From the NCBI GenBank assembly GCA_943737045.1, contig CALSFV010000029.1:62001-126000 (forward strand): a stretch of DNA of 64,000 nt, written 5' to 3'. The notes beneath the pieces were generated by a model that made no database searches, had not been told where the DNA came from, and worked only from the letters and a program-made list of their open reading frames with translations. Made by a program: the position numbers and the translations under genes. The DNA comes from Parapristionchus giblindavisi. Lineage: Eukaryota > Nematoda > Chromadorea > Rhabditida > Diplogasteridae. Positions 49,011 to 63,500 of this stretch are shown here, in pieces. Position 1 is the first letter of the stretch, and each line of letters begins with the position of its first letter.

Positions 49011-52000
49011 CTAGGATGCGGTAGGAATAATTGAAAGTATGGTACCAGTACTTTTATTTCGGAGGGGGGGATCATCTAGGAAATAGTTCCTTTAATTGTA
49101 TAACACCTGGTGAATCGTTGTTTCTTATTTTGATTGGTATCTTGATGAACAAGCGAATTATGAGTGGATTTACCCTTTGATTTGCTGTTGCTCTTTAGTA
49201 AGCTTGTGTAAGGATACGGTAGGAATAATTGAAAGTATGGTACCAGTACTTTTATTTCGGGGTGGGGGGGATCATCTAGGAAATAGTTCTTTAATTGTGT
49301 AACACCTGGTGAATCGTTGTTTCTTATTTTGATTGGTATCTTGATGAACAAGCGAATTATGAGTGGATTTACCCTTTGATTTGCTGTTGCTCTTTAGTAA
49401 GCTTGTGTAAGGATACGGTAGGAATAATTGAAAGTATGGTACCAGTACTTTTATTTCGGCGGGAACATCTAGGAAAAAAGTTCCTTTAATTGTTTAACAC
49501 CTTATTCTTAACACCTGGTGAATCGTGGTTTCTTATTTTGATTGGTATCTTGATGAACAAGCGAATTATGTGTGAATTTACTCTTTGATTTGTTTTTGCT
49601 GTTTAGTAATCTTGTGATATTGGGTGGTACGGTTCTATTGAAAGATGGTGTATAAGTAGTTGAAGGTACGGTAATTGCAGTTCGGCATACTGTATCAGTT
49701 TTGAATTGTGCGATAGGAATGGTTTTATCTCAACGAAACCAGTCTAAACTCGGTTATTTTCATATCTGATTAAAAGACAATGTTCTATACCTATTGATCT
49801 CTTTGAATGTTAATATAGTTTTTAATCAATTATACTAATCAATACCCCTTTTCCAGCTCATCGACATGTTCGCCATCGACGATATCCGCTGATCTACCGT
49901 ACCCGATCGTTCATATCGATCGAGCACTATCGATCAGAAGACGGCGATCAAGAGGAGAAAGGTAATACGATTTAATCAATAATGTATAAAGATGTGTTAT
50001 CATTTTATTGTTGTTTGTGTACAAGAATTGAGTCACTGAATGATGTATAGGACATCATAGAATAGACAAGTTAACCTTATCTATTCAATTTATTGATTGA
50101 TTGCTTTATACGCTCACTTAATTACTGTGAATTGAGCAGCGAACATGCTAGGATGCGGTAGGAATAATTGAAAGTATGGTACCAGTACTTTTATTTCGGA
50201 GGGGGGGATCATCTAGGAAATAGTTCCTTTAATTGTATAACACCTGGTGAATCGTTGTTTCTTATTTTGATTGGTATCTTGATGAACAAGCGAATTATGA
50301 GTGGATTTACCCTTTGATTTGCTGTTGCTCTTTAGTAAGCTTGTGTAAGGATACGGTAGGAATAATTGAAAGTATGGTACCAGTACTTTTATTTCGGGGT
50401 GGGGGGGGGATCATCTAGGAAATAGTTCTTTAATTGTGTAACACCTGGTGAATCGTTGTTTCTTATTTTGATTGGTATCTTGATGAACAAGCGAATTATG
50501 AGTGGATTTACCCTTTGATTTGCTGTTGCTCTTTAGTAAGCTTGTGTAAGGATACGGTAGGAATAATTGAAAGTATGGTACCAGTACTTTTATTTCGGCG
50601 GGAACATCTAGGAAAAAAGTTCCTTTAATTGTTTAACACCTTATTCTTAACACCTGGTGAATCGTGGTTTCTTATTTTGATTGGTATCTTGATGAACAAG
50701 CGAATTATGTGTGAATTTACTCTTTGATTTGTTTTTGCTGTTTAGTAATCTTGTGATATTGGGTGGTACGGTTCTATTGAAAGATGGTGTATAAGTAGTT
50801 GAAGGTACGGTAATTGCAGTTCGGCATACTGTATCAGTTTTGAATTGTGCGATAGGAATGGTTTTATCTCAACGAAACCAGTCTAAACTCGGTTATTTTC
50901 ATATCTGATTAAAAGACAATGTTCTATACCTATTGATCTCTTTGAATGTTAATATAGTTTTTAATCAATTATACTAATCAATACCCCTTTTCCAGCTCAT
51001 CGACATGTTCGCCATCGACGATATCCGCTGATCTACCGTACCCGATCGTTCATATCGATCGAGCACTATCGATCAGAAGACGGCGATCAAGAGGAGAAAG
51101 GTAATACGATTTAATCAATAATGTATAAAGATGTGTTATCATTTTATTGTTGTTTGTGTACAAGAATTGAGTCACTGAATGATGTATTGGACATCATAGA
51201 ATAGACAAGTTAACCTTATCTATTCAATTTATTGATTGATTGCTTTATACGCTCACTTAATTACTGTGAATTGAGCAGCGAACATGCTAGGATACGGTAG
51301 GAATAATTGAAAGTATGGTACCAGTACTTTTATTTCGGGGTGGGGATCATCTAGGAAATAGTTCCTTTAATTGTATAACACCTGGTGAATCGTTGTTTCT
51401 TATTTTGATTGGTATCTTGATGAACAAGCGAATTATGAGTGGATTTACCCTTTGATTTGCTGTTGCTCTTTAGTAAGCTTGTGTAAGGATACGGTAGGAA
51501 TATTTGGAAGTATGGTACCAGTACTTTTATTTCGGAGGGGGGATCATCTAGGAAATAGTTCCTTTAATTGTGTAACACCTGGTGAATCGTTGTTTCTTAT
51601 TTTGATTGGTATCTTGATGAACAAGCGAATTATGAGTGGATTTACCCTTTGATTTGCTGTTGCTCTTTAGTAAGCTTGTGTAAGGATACGGTAGGAATAA
51701 TTGAAAGTATGGTACCAGTACTTTTATTTCGGCGGGAACATCTAGGAAAAAAGTTCCTTTAATTGTTTAACACCTTATTCTTAACACCTGGTGAATCGTG
51801 GTTTCTTATTTTGATTGGTATCTTGATGAACAAGCGAATTATGTGTGAATTTACTCTTTGATTTGTTTTTGCTGTTTAGTAATCTTGTGATATTGGGTGG
51901 TACGGTTCTATTGAAAGATGGTGTATAAGTAGTTGAAGGTACGGTAATTGCAGTTCGGCATACTGTATCAGTTTTGAATTGTGCGATAGAAATGGTTTTA

Positions 52001-55000
52001 TCTCAACGAAACCAGTCTAAACTCGGTTATTTTCATATCTGATTAAAAGACAATGTTCTATACCTATTGATCTCTTTGAATGTTAATATAGTTTTTAATC
52101 AATTATACTAATCAATACCCCTTTTCCAGCTCATCGACATGTTCGCCATCGACGATATCCGCTGATCTACCGTACCCGATCGTTCATATCGATCGAGCAC
52201 TATCGATCAGAAGACGGCGATCAAGAGGAGAAAGGTAATACGATTTAATCAATAATGTATAAAGATGTGTTATCATTTTATTGTTGTTTGTGTACAAGAA
52301 TTGAGTCACTGAATGATGTATAGGACATCACAGAATAGACAAGTTAACCTTATCTATTCAATTTATTGATTGATTGCTTTATACGCTCACTTAATTACTG
52401 TGAATTGAGCAGCGAACATGCTAGGATACGGTAGGAATAATTGAAAGTATGGTACCAGTACTTTTATTTCGGAGGGGGGATCATATAGGAAATAGTTCCT
52501 TTAATTGTGTAACACCTGGTGAATCGTTGTTTCTTATTTTGATTGGTATCTTGATGAACAAGCGAATTATGAGTGGATTTACCCTTTGATTTGCTGTTGC
52601 TCTTTAGTAAGCTTGTGTAAGGATACGGTAGGAATAATTGAAAGTATGGTACCAGTACTTTTATTTCGGAGGGGGGATCGTCTAGGAAATAGTTCCTTTA
52701 ATTGTATAACACCTGGTGAATCGTTGTTTCTTATTTTGATTGGTATCTTGATGAACAAGCGAATTATGAGTGGATTTACCCTTTGATTTGCTGTTGCTCT
52801 TTAGTAAGCTTGTGTAAGGATACGGTAGGAATATTTGGAAGTATGGTACCTGTACTTTTATTTCGGAGGGGGGATCATCTACGAAATAGTTCCTTTAATT
52901 GTGTAACACCTGGTGAATCGTTGTTTCTTATTTTGATTGGTATCTTGATGAACAAGCGAATTATGAGTGGATTTACCCTTTGATTTGCTGTTGCTCTTTA
53001 GTAAGCTTGTGTAAGGATACGGTAGGAATAATTGAAAGTATGGTACCAGTACTTTTATTTCGGAGGGGGGGATCATCTAGGAAATAGTTCCTTTAATTGT
53101 ATAACACCTGGTGAATCGTTGTTTCTTATTTTGATTGGTATCTTGATGAACAAGCGAATTATGAGTGGATTTACCCTTTGATTTGCTGTTGCTCTTTAGT
53201 AAGCTTGTGTAAGGATACGGTAGGAATAATTGAAAGTATGGTACCAGTACTTTTATTTCGGGGTGGGGGGGATCATCTAGGAAATAGTTCTTTAATTGTA
53301 TAACACCTGGTGAATCGTTGTTTCTTATTTTGATTGGTATCTTGATGAACAAGCGAATTATGAGTGGATTTACCCTTTGATTTGCTGTTGCTCTTTAGTA
53401 AGCTTGTGTAAGGATACGGTAGGAATAATTGAAAGTATGGTACCAGTACTTTTATTTCGGCGGGAACATCTAGGAAAAAAGTTCCTTTAATTGTTTAACA
53501 CCTTATTCTTAACACCTGGTGAATCGTGGTTTCTTATTTTGATTGGTATCTTGATGAACAAGCGAATTATGTGTGAATTTACTCTTTGATTTGTTTTTGC
53601 TGTTTAGTAATCTTGTGATATTGGGTGGTACGGTTCTATTGAAAGATGGTGTATAAGTAGTTGAAGGTACGGTAATTGCAGTTCGGCATACTGTATCAGT
53701 TTTGAATTGTGCGATAGGAATGGTTTTATCTCAACGAAACCAGTCTAAACTCGGTTATTTTCATATCTGATTAAAAGACAATGTTCTATACCTATTGATC
53801 TCTTTGAATGTTAATATAGTTTTTAATCAATTATACTAATCAATACCCCTTTTCCAGCTCATCGACATGTTCGCCATCGACGATATCCGCTGATCTACCG
53901 TACCCGATCGTTCATATCGATCGAGCACTATCGATCAGAAGACGGCGATCAAGAGGAGAAAGGTAATACGATTTAATCAATAATGTATAAAGATGTGTTA
54001 TCATTTTATTGTTGTTTGTGTACAAGAATTGAGTCACTGAATGATGTATAGGACATCATAGAATAGACAAGTTAACCTTATCTATTCAATTTATTGATTG
54101 ATTGCTTTATACGCTCACTTAATTACTGTGAATTGAGCAGCGAACATGCTAGGATGCGGTAGGAATAATTGAAAGTATGGTACCAGTACTTTTATTTCGG
54201 AGGGGGGGATCATCTAGGAAATAGTTCCTTTAATTGTATAACACCTGGTGAATCGTTGTTTCTTATTTTGATTGGTATCTTGATGAACAAGCGAATTATG
54301 AGTGGATTTACCCTTTGATTTGCTGTTGCTCTTTAGTAAGCTTGTGTAAGGATACGGTAGGAATAATTGAAAGTATGGTACCAGTACTTTTATTTCGGGG
54401 TGGGGGGGATCATCTAGGAAATAGTTCTTTAATTGTGTAACACCTGGTGAATCGTTGTTTCTTATTTTGATTGGTATCTTGATGAACAAGCGAATTATGA
54501 GTGGATTTACCCTTTGATTTGCTGTTGCTCTTTAGTAAGCTTGTGTAAGGATACGGTAGGAATAATTGAAAGTATGGTACCAGTACTTTTATTTCGGCGG
54601 GAACATCTAGGAAAAAAGTTCCTTTAATTGTTTAACACCTTATTCTTAACACCTGGTGAATCGTGGTTTCTTATTTTGATTGGTATCTTGATGAACAAGC
54701 GAATTATGTGTGAATTTACTCTTTGATTTGTTTTTGCTGTTTAGTAATCTTGTGATATTGGGTGGTACGGTTCTATTGAAAGATGGTGTATAAGTAGTTG
54801 AAGGTACGGTAATTGCAGTTCGGCATACTGTATCAGTTTTGAATTGTGCGATAGGAATGGTTTTATCTCAACGAAACCAGTCTAAACTCGGTTATTTTCA
54901 TATCTGATTAAAAGACAATGTTCTATACCTATTGATCTCTTTGAATGTTAATATAGTTTTTAATCAATTATACTAATCAATACCCCTTTTCCAGCTCATC

Positions 55001-57562
55001 GACATGTTCGCCATCGACGATATCCGCTGATCTACCGTACCCGATCGTTCATATCGATCGAGCACTATCGATCAGAAGACGGCGATCAAGAGGAGAAAGG
55101 TAATACGATTTAATCAATAATGTATAAAGATGTGTTATCATTTTATTGTTGTTTGTGTACAAGAATTGAGTCACTGAATGATGTATAGGACATCATAGAA
55201 TAGACAAGTTAACCTTATCTATTCAATTTATTGATTGATTGCTTTATACGCTCACTTAATTACTGTGAATTGAGCAGCGAACATGCTAGGATGCGGTAGG
55301 AATAATTGAAAGTATGGTACCAGTACTTTTATTTCGGAGGGGGGGATCATCTAGGAAATAGTTCCTTTAATTGTATAACACCTGGTGAATCGTTGTTTCT
55401 TATTTTGATTGGTATCTTGATGAACAAGCGAATTATGAGTGGATTTACCCTTTGATTTGCTGTTGCTCTTTAGTAAGCTTGTGTAAGGATACGGTAGGAA
55501 TAATTGAAAGTATGGTACCAGTACTTTTATTTCGGGGTGGGGGGGATCATCTAGGAAATAGTTCTTTAATTGTGTAACACCTGGTGAATCGTTGTTTCTT
55601 ATTTTGATTGGTATCTTGATGAACAAGCGAATTATGAGTGGATTTACCCTTTGATTTGCTGTTGCTCTTTAGTAAGCTTGTGTAAGGATACGGTAGGAAT
55701 AATTGAAAGTATGGTACCAGTACTTTTATTTCGGCGGGAACATCTAGGAAAAAAGTTCCTTTAATTGTTTAACACCTTATTCTTAACACCTGGTGAATCG
55801 TGGTTTCTTATTTTGATTGGTATCTTGATGAACAAGCGAATTATGTGTGAATTTACTCTTTGATTTGTTTTTGCTGTTTAGTAATCTTGTGATATTGGGT
55901 GGTACGGTTCTATTGAAAGATGGTGTATAAGTAGTTGAAGGTACGGTAATTGCAGTTCGGCATACTGTATCAGTTTTGAATTGTGCGATAGGAATGGTTT
56001 TATCTCAACGAAACCAGTCTAAACTCGGTTATTTTCATATCTGATTAAAAGACAATGTTCTATACCTATTGATCTCTTTGAATGTTAATATAGTTTTTAA
56101 TCAATTATACTAATCAATACCCCTTTTCCAGCTCATCGACATGTTCGCCATCGACGATATCCGCTGATCTACCGTACCCGATCGTTCATATCGATCGAGC
56201 ACTATCGATCAGAAGACGGCGATCAAGAGGAGAAAGGTAATACGATTTAATCAATAATGTATAAAGATGTGTTATCATTTTATTGTTGTTTGTGTACAAG
56301 AATTGAGTCACTGAATGATGTATAGGACATCATAGAATAGACAAGTTAACCTTATCTATTCAATTTATTGATTGATTGCTTTATACGCTCACTTAATTAC
56401 TGTGAATTGAGCAGCGAACATGCTAGGATGCGGTAGGAATAATTGAAAGGATGGTACCAGTACTTTTATTTCGGAGGGGGGGATCATCTAGGAAATAGTT
56501 CCTTTAATTGTATAACACCTGGTGAATCTTTGTTTCTTATTTTGATTGGTATCTTGATGAACAAGCGAATTATGAGTGGATTTACCCTTTGATTTGCTGT
56601 TGCTCTTTAGTAAGCTTGTGTAAGGATACGGTAGGAATAATTGAAAGTATGGTACCAGTACTTTTATTTCGGGGTGGGGGGGGGGATCATCTAGGAAATA
56701 GTTCTTTAATTGTGTAACACCTGGTGAATCGTTGTTTCTTATTTTGATTGGTATCTTGATGAACAAGCGAATTATGAGTGGATTTACCCTTTGATTTGCT
56801 GTTGCTCTTTAGTAAGCTTGTGTAAGGATACGGTAGGAATAATTGAAAGTATGGTACCAGTACTTTTATTTCGGCGGGAACATCTAGGAAAAAAGTTCCT
56901 TTAATTGTTTAACACCTTATTCTTAACACCTGGTGAATCGTGGTTTCTTATTTTGATTGGTATCTTGATGAACAAGCGAATTATGTGTGAATTTACTCTT
57001 TGATTTGTTTTTGCTGTTTAGTAATCTTGTGATATTGGGTGGTACGGTTCTATTGAAAGATGGTGTATAAGTAGTTGAAGGTACGGTAATTGCAGTTCGG
57101 CATACTGTATCAGTTTTGAATTGTGCGATAGGAATGGTTTTATCTCAACGAAACCAGTCTAAACTCGGTTATTTTCATATCTGATTAAAAGACAATGTTC
57201 TATACCTATTGATCTCTTTGAATGTTAATATAGTTTTTAATCAATTATACTAATCAATACCCCTTTTCCAGCTCATCGACATGTTCGCCATCGACGATAT
57301 CCGCTGATCTACCGTACCCGATCGTTCATATCGATCGAGCACTATCGATCAGAAGACGGCGATCAAGAGGAGAAAGGTAATACGATTTAATCAATAATGT
57401 ATAAAGATGTGTTATCATTTTATTGTTGTTTGTGTACAAGAATTGAGTCACTGAATGATGTATTGGACATCATAGAATAGACAAGTTAACCTTATCTATT
57501 CAATTTATTGATTGATTGCTTTATACGCTCACTTAATTACTGTGAATTGAGCAGCGAACATG
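49011..57562 (+). repeat. Mainly 1134-1140-bp units with one 1728-bp unit
   Basis: Cores at 49857, 50996, 52130, 53858, 54995, 56132 and 57272. Most units begin CTAGGATGCGG and contain a second subrepeat with CGGGGT plus a G run and a one-base deletion (AGTTCTTTAATTG). The unit ending at core 53858 carries five canonical subrepeats. These are near-identical neighbours and probably a recent local expansion. Confidence 0.88.
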
Positions 57563-60500
57563 CTAGGATACGGTAGGAATAATTGAAAGTATGGTACCAG
57601 TACTTTTATTTCGGGGTGGGGGGGATCATCTAGGAAATAGTTCTTTAATTGTTTAACACCTGGTGAATCGTTGTTTCTTATTTTGATTGGTACCTAGATG
57701 AACACGCGAATTATGAGTGGATTTACCCTTTGATTTGCTGTTGCTCTTTAGTAAGCTTGTGTAAGGATACGGTAGGAATAATTGAAAGTATGGTACCAGT
57801 ACTTTTATTTCGGAGGGGGGATCATCTAGGAAATAGTTCCTTTAATTGTATAACACCTGGTGAATCGTTGTTTCTTATTTTGATTGGTATCTTGATGAAC
57901 AAGCGAATTATGAGTGGATTTACCCTTTGATTTGCTGTTGCTCTTTAGTAAGCTTGTGTAAGGATACGGTAGGAATATTTGGAAGTATGGTACCTGTACT
58001 TTTATTTCGGAGGGGGGATCATCTAGGAAATAGTTCCTTTAATTGTGTAACACCTGGTGAATCGTTGTTTCTTATTTTGATTGGTATCTTGATGAACAAG
58101 CGAATTATGAGTGGATTTACCCTTTGATTTGCTGTTGCTCTTTAGTAAGCTTGTGTAAGGATACGGTAGGAATAATTGAAAGTATGGTACCAGCACTTTT
58201 ATTTCGGAGGGGGGGATCATCTAGGAAATAGTTCCTTTAATTGTATAACACCTGGTGAATCGTTGTTTCTTATTTTGATTGGTATCTTGATGAACAAGCG
58301 AATTATGAGTGGATTTACCCTTTGATTTGCTGTTGCTCTTTAGTAAGCTTGTGTAAGGATACGGTAGGAATATTTGGAAGTATGGTACCAGTACTTTTAT
58401 TTCGGAGGGGGGATCATCTAGGAAATAGTTCCTTTAATTGTGTAACACCTGGTGAATCGTTGTTTCTTATTTTGATTGGTATCTTGATGAACAAGCGAAT
58501 TATGAGTGGATTTACCCTTTGATTTGCTGTTGCTCTTTAGTAAGCTTGTGTAAGGATACGGTAGGAATAATTGAAAGTATGGTACCAGTACTTTTATTTC
58601 GGCGGGAACATCTAGGAAAAAAGTTCCTTTAATTGTTTAACACCTTATTCTTAACACCTGGTGAATCGTGGTTTCTTATTTTGATTGGTATCTTGATGAA
58701 CAAGCGAATTATGTGTGAATTTACTCTTTGATTTGTTTTTGCTGTTTAGTAATCTTGTGATATTGGGTGGTACGGTTCTATTGAAAGATGGTGTATAAGT
58801 AGTTGAAGGTACGGTAATTGCAGTTCGGCATTCTGTATCAGTCTTGAATTATGCGATAGAAATGGTTTTATCTCAACGAAACCAGTCTAAACTCGGTTAT
58901 TTTCATATCTGATTAAAAGACAATGTTCTATACCTATTGATCTCTTTGAATGTTAATATAGTTTTTAATCAATTATACTAATCAATACCCCTTTTCCAGC
59001 TCATCGACATGTTCGCCATCGACGATATCCGCTGATCTACCGTACCCGATCGTTCATATCGATCGAGCACTATCGATCAGAAGACGGCGATCAAGAGGAG
59101 AAAGGTAATACGATTTAATCAATAATGTATAAAGATGTGTTATCATTTTATTGTTGTTTGTGTACAAGAATTGAGTCACTGAATGATGTATTGGACATCA
59201 TAGAATAGACAAGTTAACCTTATCTATTCAATTTATTGATTGATTGCTTTATACGCTCACTTAATTACTGTGAATTGAGCAGCGAACATGCTAGGATACG
59301 GTAGGAATAATTGAAAGTATGGTACCAGTACTTTTATTTCGGGGTGGGGGGGATCATCTAGGAAATAGTTCTTTAATTGTTTAACACCTGGTGAATCGTT
59401 GTTTCTTATTTTGATTGGTACCTAGATGAACACGCGAATTATGAGTGGATTTACCCTTTGATTTGCTGTTGCTCTTTAGTAAGCTTGTGTAAGGATACGG
59501 TAGGAATATTTGGAAGTATGGTACCTGTACTTTTATTTCGGAGGGGGGATTATCTAGGAAATAGTTCCTTTAATTGTGTAACACCTGGTGAATCGTTGTT
59601 TCTTATTTTGATTGGTATCTTGATGAACAAGCGAATTATGAGTGGATTTACCCTTTGATTTGCTGTTGCTCTTTAGTAAGCTTGTGTAAGGATACGGTAG
59701 GAATAATTGAAAGTATGGTACCAGTACTTTTATTTCGGAGGGGGGGATCATCTAGGAAATAGTTCTTTAATTGTTTAACACCTGGTGAATCGTTGTTTCT
59801 TATTTTGATTGGTACCTAGATGAACACGCGAATTATGAGTGGATTTACCCTTTGATTTGCTGTTGCTCTTTAGTAAGCTTGTGTAAGGATACGGTAGGAA
59901 TAATTGAAAGTATGGTACCAGTACTTTTATTTCGGAGGGGGGATCATCTAGGAAATAGTTCCTTTAATTGTATAACACCTGGTGAATCGTTGTTTCTTAT
60001 TTTGATTGGTATCTTGATGAACAAGCGAATTATGAGTGGATTTACCCTTTGATTTGCTGTTGCTCTTTAGTAAGCTTGTGTAAGGATACGGTAGGAATAT
60101 TTGGAAGTATGGTACCTGTACTTTTATTTCGGAGGGGGGATCATCTAGGAAATAGTTCCTTTAATTGTGTAACACCTGGTGAATCGTTGTTTCTTATTTT
60201 GATTGGTATCTTGATGAACAAGCGAATTATGAGTGGATTTACCCTTTGATTTGCTGTTGCTCTTTAGTAAGCTTGTGTAAGGATACGGTAGGAATAATTG
60301 AAAGTATGGTACCAGTACTTTTATTTCGGAGGGGGGGATCATCTAGGAAATAGTTCCTTTAATTGTATAACACCTGGTGAATCGTTGTTTCTTATTTTGA
60401 TTGGTTTCTTGATGAACAAGCGAATTATGAGTGGATTTACCCTTTGATTTGCTGTTGCTCTTTAGTAAGCTTGTGTAAGGATACGGTAGGAATATTTGGA

Positions 60501-63500
60501 AGTATGGTACCAGTACTTTTATTTCGGAGGGGGGATCATCTAGGAAATAGTTCCTTTAATTGTGTAACACCTGGTGAATCGTTGTTTCTTATTTTGATTG
60601 GTATCTTGATGAACAAGCGAATTATGAGTGGATTTACCCTTTGATTTGCTGTTGCTCTTTAGTAAGCTTGTGTAAGGATACGGTAGGAATAATTGAAAGT
60701 ATGGTACCAGTACTTTTATTTCGGCGGGAACATCTAGGAAAAAAGTTCCTTTAATGGCTAACACCTTATTCTTAACACCTGGTGAATCGTGGTTTCTTAT
60801 TTTGATTGGTATCTTGATGAACAAGCGAATTATGTGTGAATTTACTCTTTGATTTGTTTTTGCTGTTTAGTAATCTTGTGATATTGGGTGGTACGGTTCT
60901 ATTGAAAGATGGTGTATATGTAGTTGAAGGTACGGTAATTGCAGTTCGGCATTCTGTATCAGTCTTGAATTATGCGATAGAAATGGTTTTATCTCAACGA
61001 AACCAGTCTAAACTCGGTTATTTTCATATCTGATTAAAAGACAATGTTCTATACCTATTGATCTCTTTGAATGTTAATATAGTTTTTAATCAATTATACT
61101 AATCAATACCCCTTTTCCAGCTCATCGACATGTTCGCCATCGACGATATCCGCTGATCTACCGTACCCGATCGTTCATATCGATCGAGCACTATCGATCA
61201 GAAGACGGCGATCAAGAGGAGAAAGGTAATACGATTTAATCAATAATGTATAAAGACGTGTTATCATTTTATTGTTGTTTGTGTACAAGAATTGAGTCAC
61301 TGAATGATGTATTGGACATCATAGAATAGACAAGTTAACCTTATCTATTCAATTTATTGATTGATTGCTTTATACGCTCACTTAATTACTGTGAATTGAG
61401 CAGCGAACATGCTAGGATACGGTAGGAATAATTGAAAGTATGGTACCAGTACTTTTATTTCGGGGTGGGGGGGATCATCTAGGAAATAGTTCTTTAATTG
61501 TTTAACACCTGGTGAATCGTTGTTTCTTATTTTGATTGGTACCTAGATGAACACGCGAATTATGAGTGGATTTACCCTTTGATTTGCTGTTGCTCTTTAG
61601 TAAGCTTGTGTAAGGATACGGTAGGAATAATTGAAAGTATGGTACCAGTACTTTTATTTCGGAGGGGGGGGATCATCTAGGAAATAGTTCCTTTAATTGT
61701 ATAACACCTGGTGAATCGTTGTTTCTTATTTTGATTGGTATCTTGATGAACAAGCGAATTATGAGTGGATTTACCCTTTGATTTGCTGTTGCTCTTTAGT
61801 AAGCTTGTGTAAGGATACGGTAGGAATATTTGGAAGTATGGTACCTGTACTTTTATTTCGGAGGGGGGATCATCTAGGAAATAGTTCCTTTAATTGTGTA
61901 ACACCTGGTGAATCGTTGTTTCTTATTTTGATTGGTATCTTGATGAACAAGCGAATTATGAGTGGATTTACCCTTTGATTTGCTGTTGCTCTTTAGTAAG
62001 CTTGTGTAAGGATACGGTAGGAATAATTGAAAGTATGGTACCAGTACTTTTATTTCGGAGGGGGGGGATCATCTAGGAAATAGTTCCTTTAATTGTATAA
62101 CACCTGGTGAATCGTTGTTTCTTATTTTGATTGGTATCTTGATGAACAAGCGAATTATGAGTGGATTTACCCTTTGATTTGCTGTTGCTCTTTAGTAAGC
62201 TTGTGTAAGGATACGGTAGGAATAATTGAAAGTATGGTACCAGTACTTTTATTTCGGAGGGGGGATCATCTAGGAAATAGTTCCTTTAATTGTATAACAC
62301 CTGGTGAATCGTTGTTTCTTATTTTGATTGGTATCTTGATGAACAAGCGAATTATGAGTGGATTTACCCTTTGATTTGCTGTTGCTCTTTAGTAAGCTTG
62401 TGTAAGGATACGGTAGGAATATTTGGAAGTATGGTACCAGTACTTTTATTTCGGAGGGGGGATCATCTAGGAAATAGTTCCTTTAATTGTGTAACACCTG
62501 GTGAATCGTTGTTTCTTATTTTGATTGGTATCTTGATGAACAAGCGAATTATGAGTGGATTTACCCTTTGATTTGCTGTTGCTCTTTAGTAAGCTTGTGT
62601 AAGGATACGGTAGGAATAATTGAAAGTATGGTACCAGTACTTTTATTTCGGCGGGAACATCTAGGAAAAAAGTTCCTTTAATTGTTTAACACCTTATTCT
62701 TAACACCTGGTGAATCGTGGTTTCTTATTTTGATTGGTATCTTGATGAACAAGCGAATTATGTGTGAATTTACTCTTTGATTTGTTTTTGCTGTTTAGTA
62801 ATCTTGTGATATTGGGTGGTACGGTTCTATTGAAAGATGGTGTATAAGTAGTTGAAGGTACGGTAATTGCAGTTCGGCATACTGTATCAGTTTTGAATTG
62901 TGCGATAGGAATGGTTTTATCTCAACGAAACCAGTCTAAACTCGGTTATTTTCATATCTGATTAAAAGACAATGTTCTATACCTATTGATCTCTTTGAAT
63001 GTTAATATAGTTTTTAATCAATTATACTAATCAATACCCCTTTTCCAGCTCATCGACATGTTCGCCATCGACGATATCCGCTGATCTACCGTACCCGATC
63101 GTTCATATCGATCGAGCACTATCGATCAGAAGACGGCGATCAAGAGGAGAAAGGTAATACGATTTAATCAATAATGTATAAAGACGTGTTATCATTTTAT
63201 TGTTGTTTGTGTACAAGAATTGAGTCACTGAATGATGTATTGGACATCATAGAATAGACAAGTTAACCTTATCTATTCAATTTATTGATTGATTGCTTTA
63301 TACGCTCACTTAATTACTGTGAATTGAGCAGCGAACATGCTAGGATACGGTAGGAATAATTGAAAGTATGGTACCAGTACTTTTATTTCGGGGTGGGGGG
63401 GATCATCTAGGAAATAGTTCTTTAATTGTTTAACACCTGGTGAATCGTTGTTTCTTATTTTGATTGGTACCTAGATGAACACGCGAATTATGAGTGGATT

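Noticed and set aside
29050..60824. Minus-strand open frames of 65-99 codons in the subrepeats
   Set aside because: They appear only where G-tract length happens to open the complementary frame, lack independent support, and span repeat junctions.
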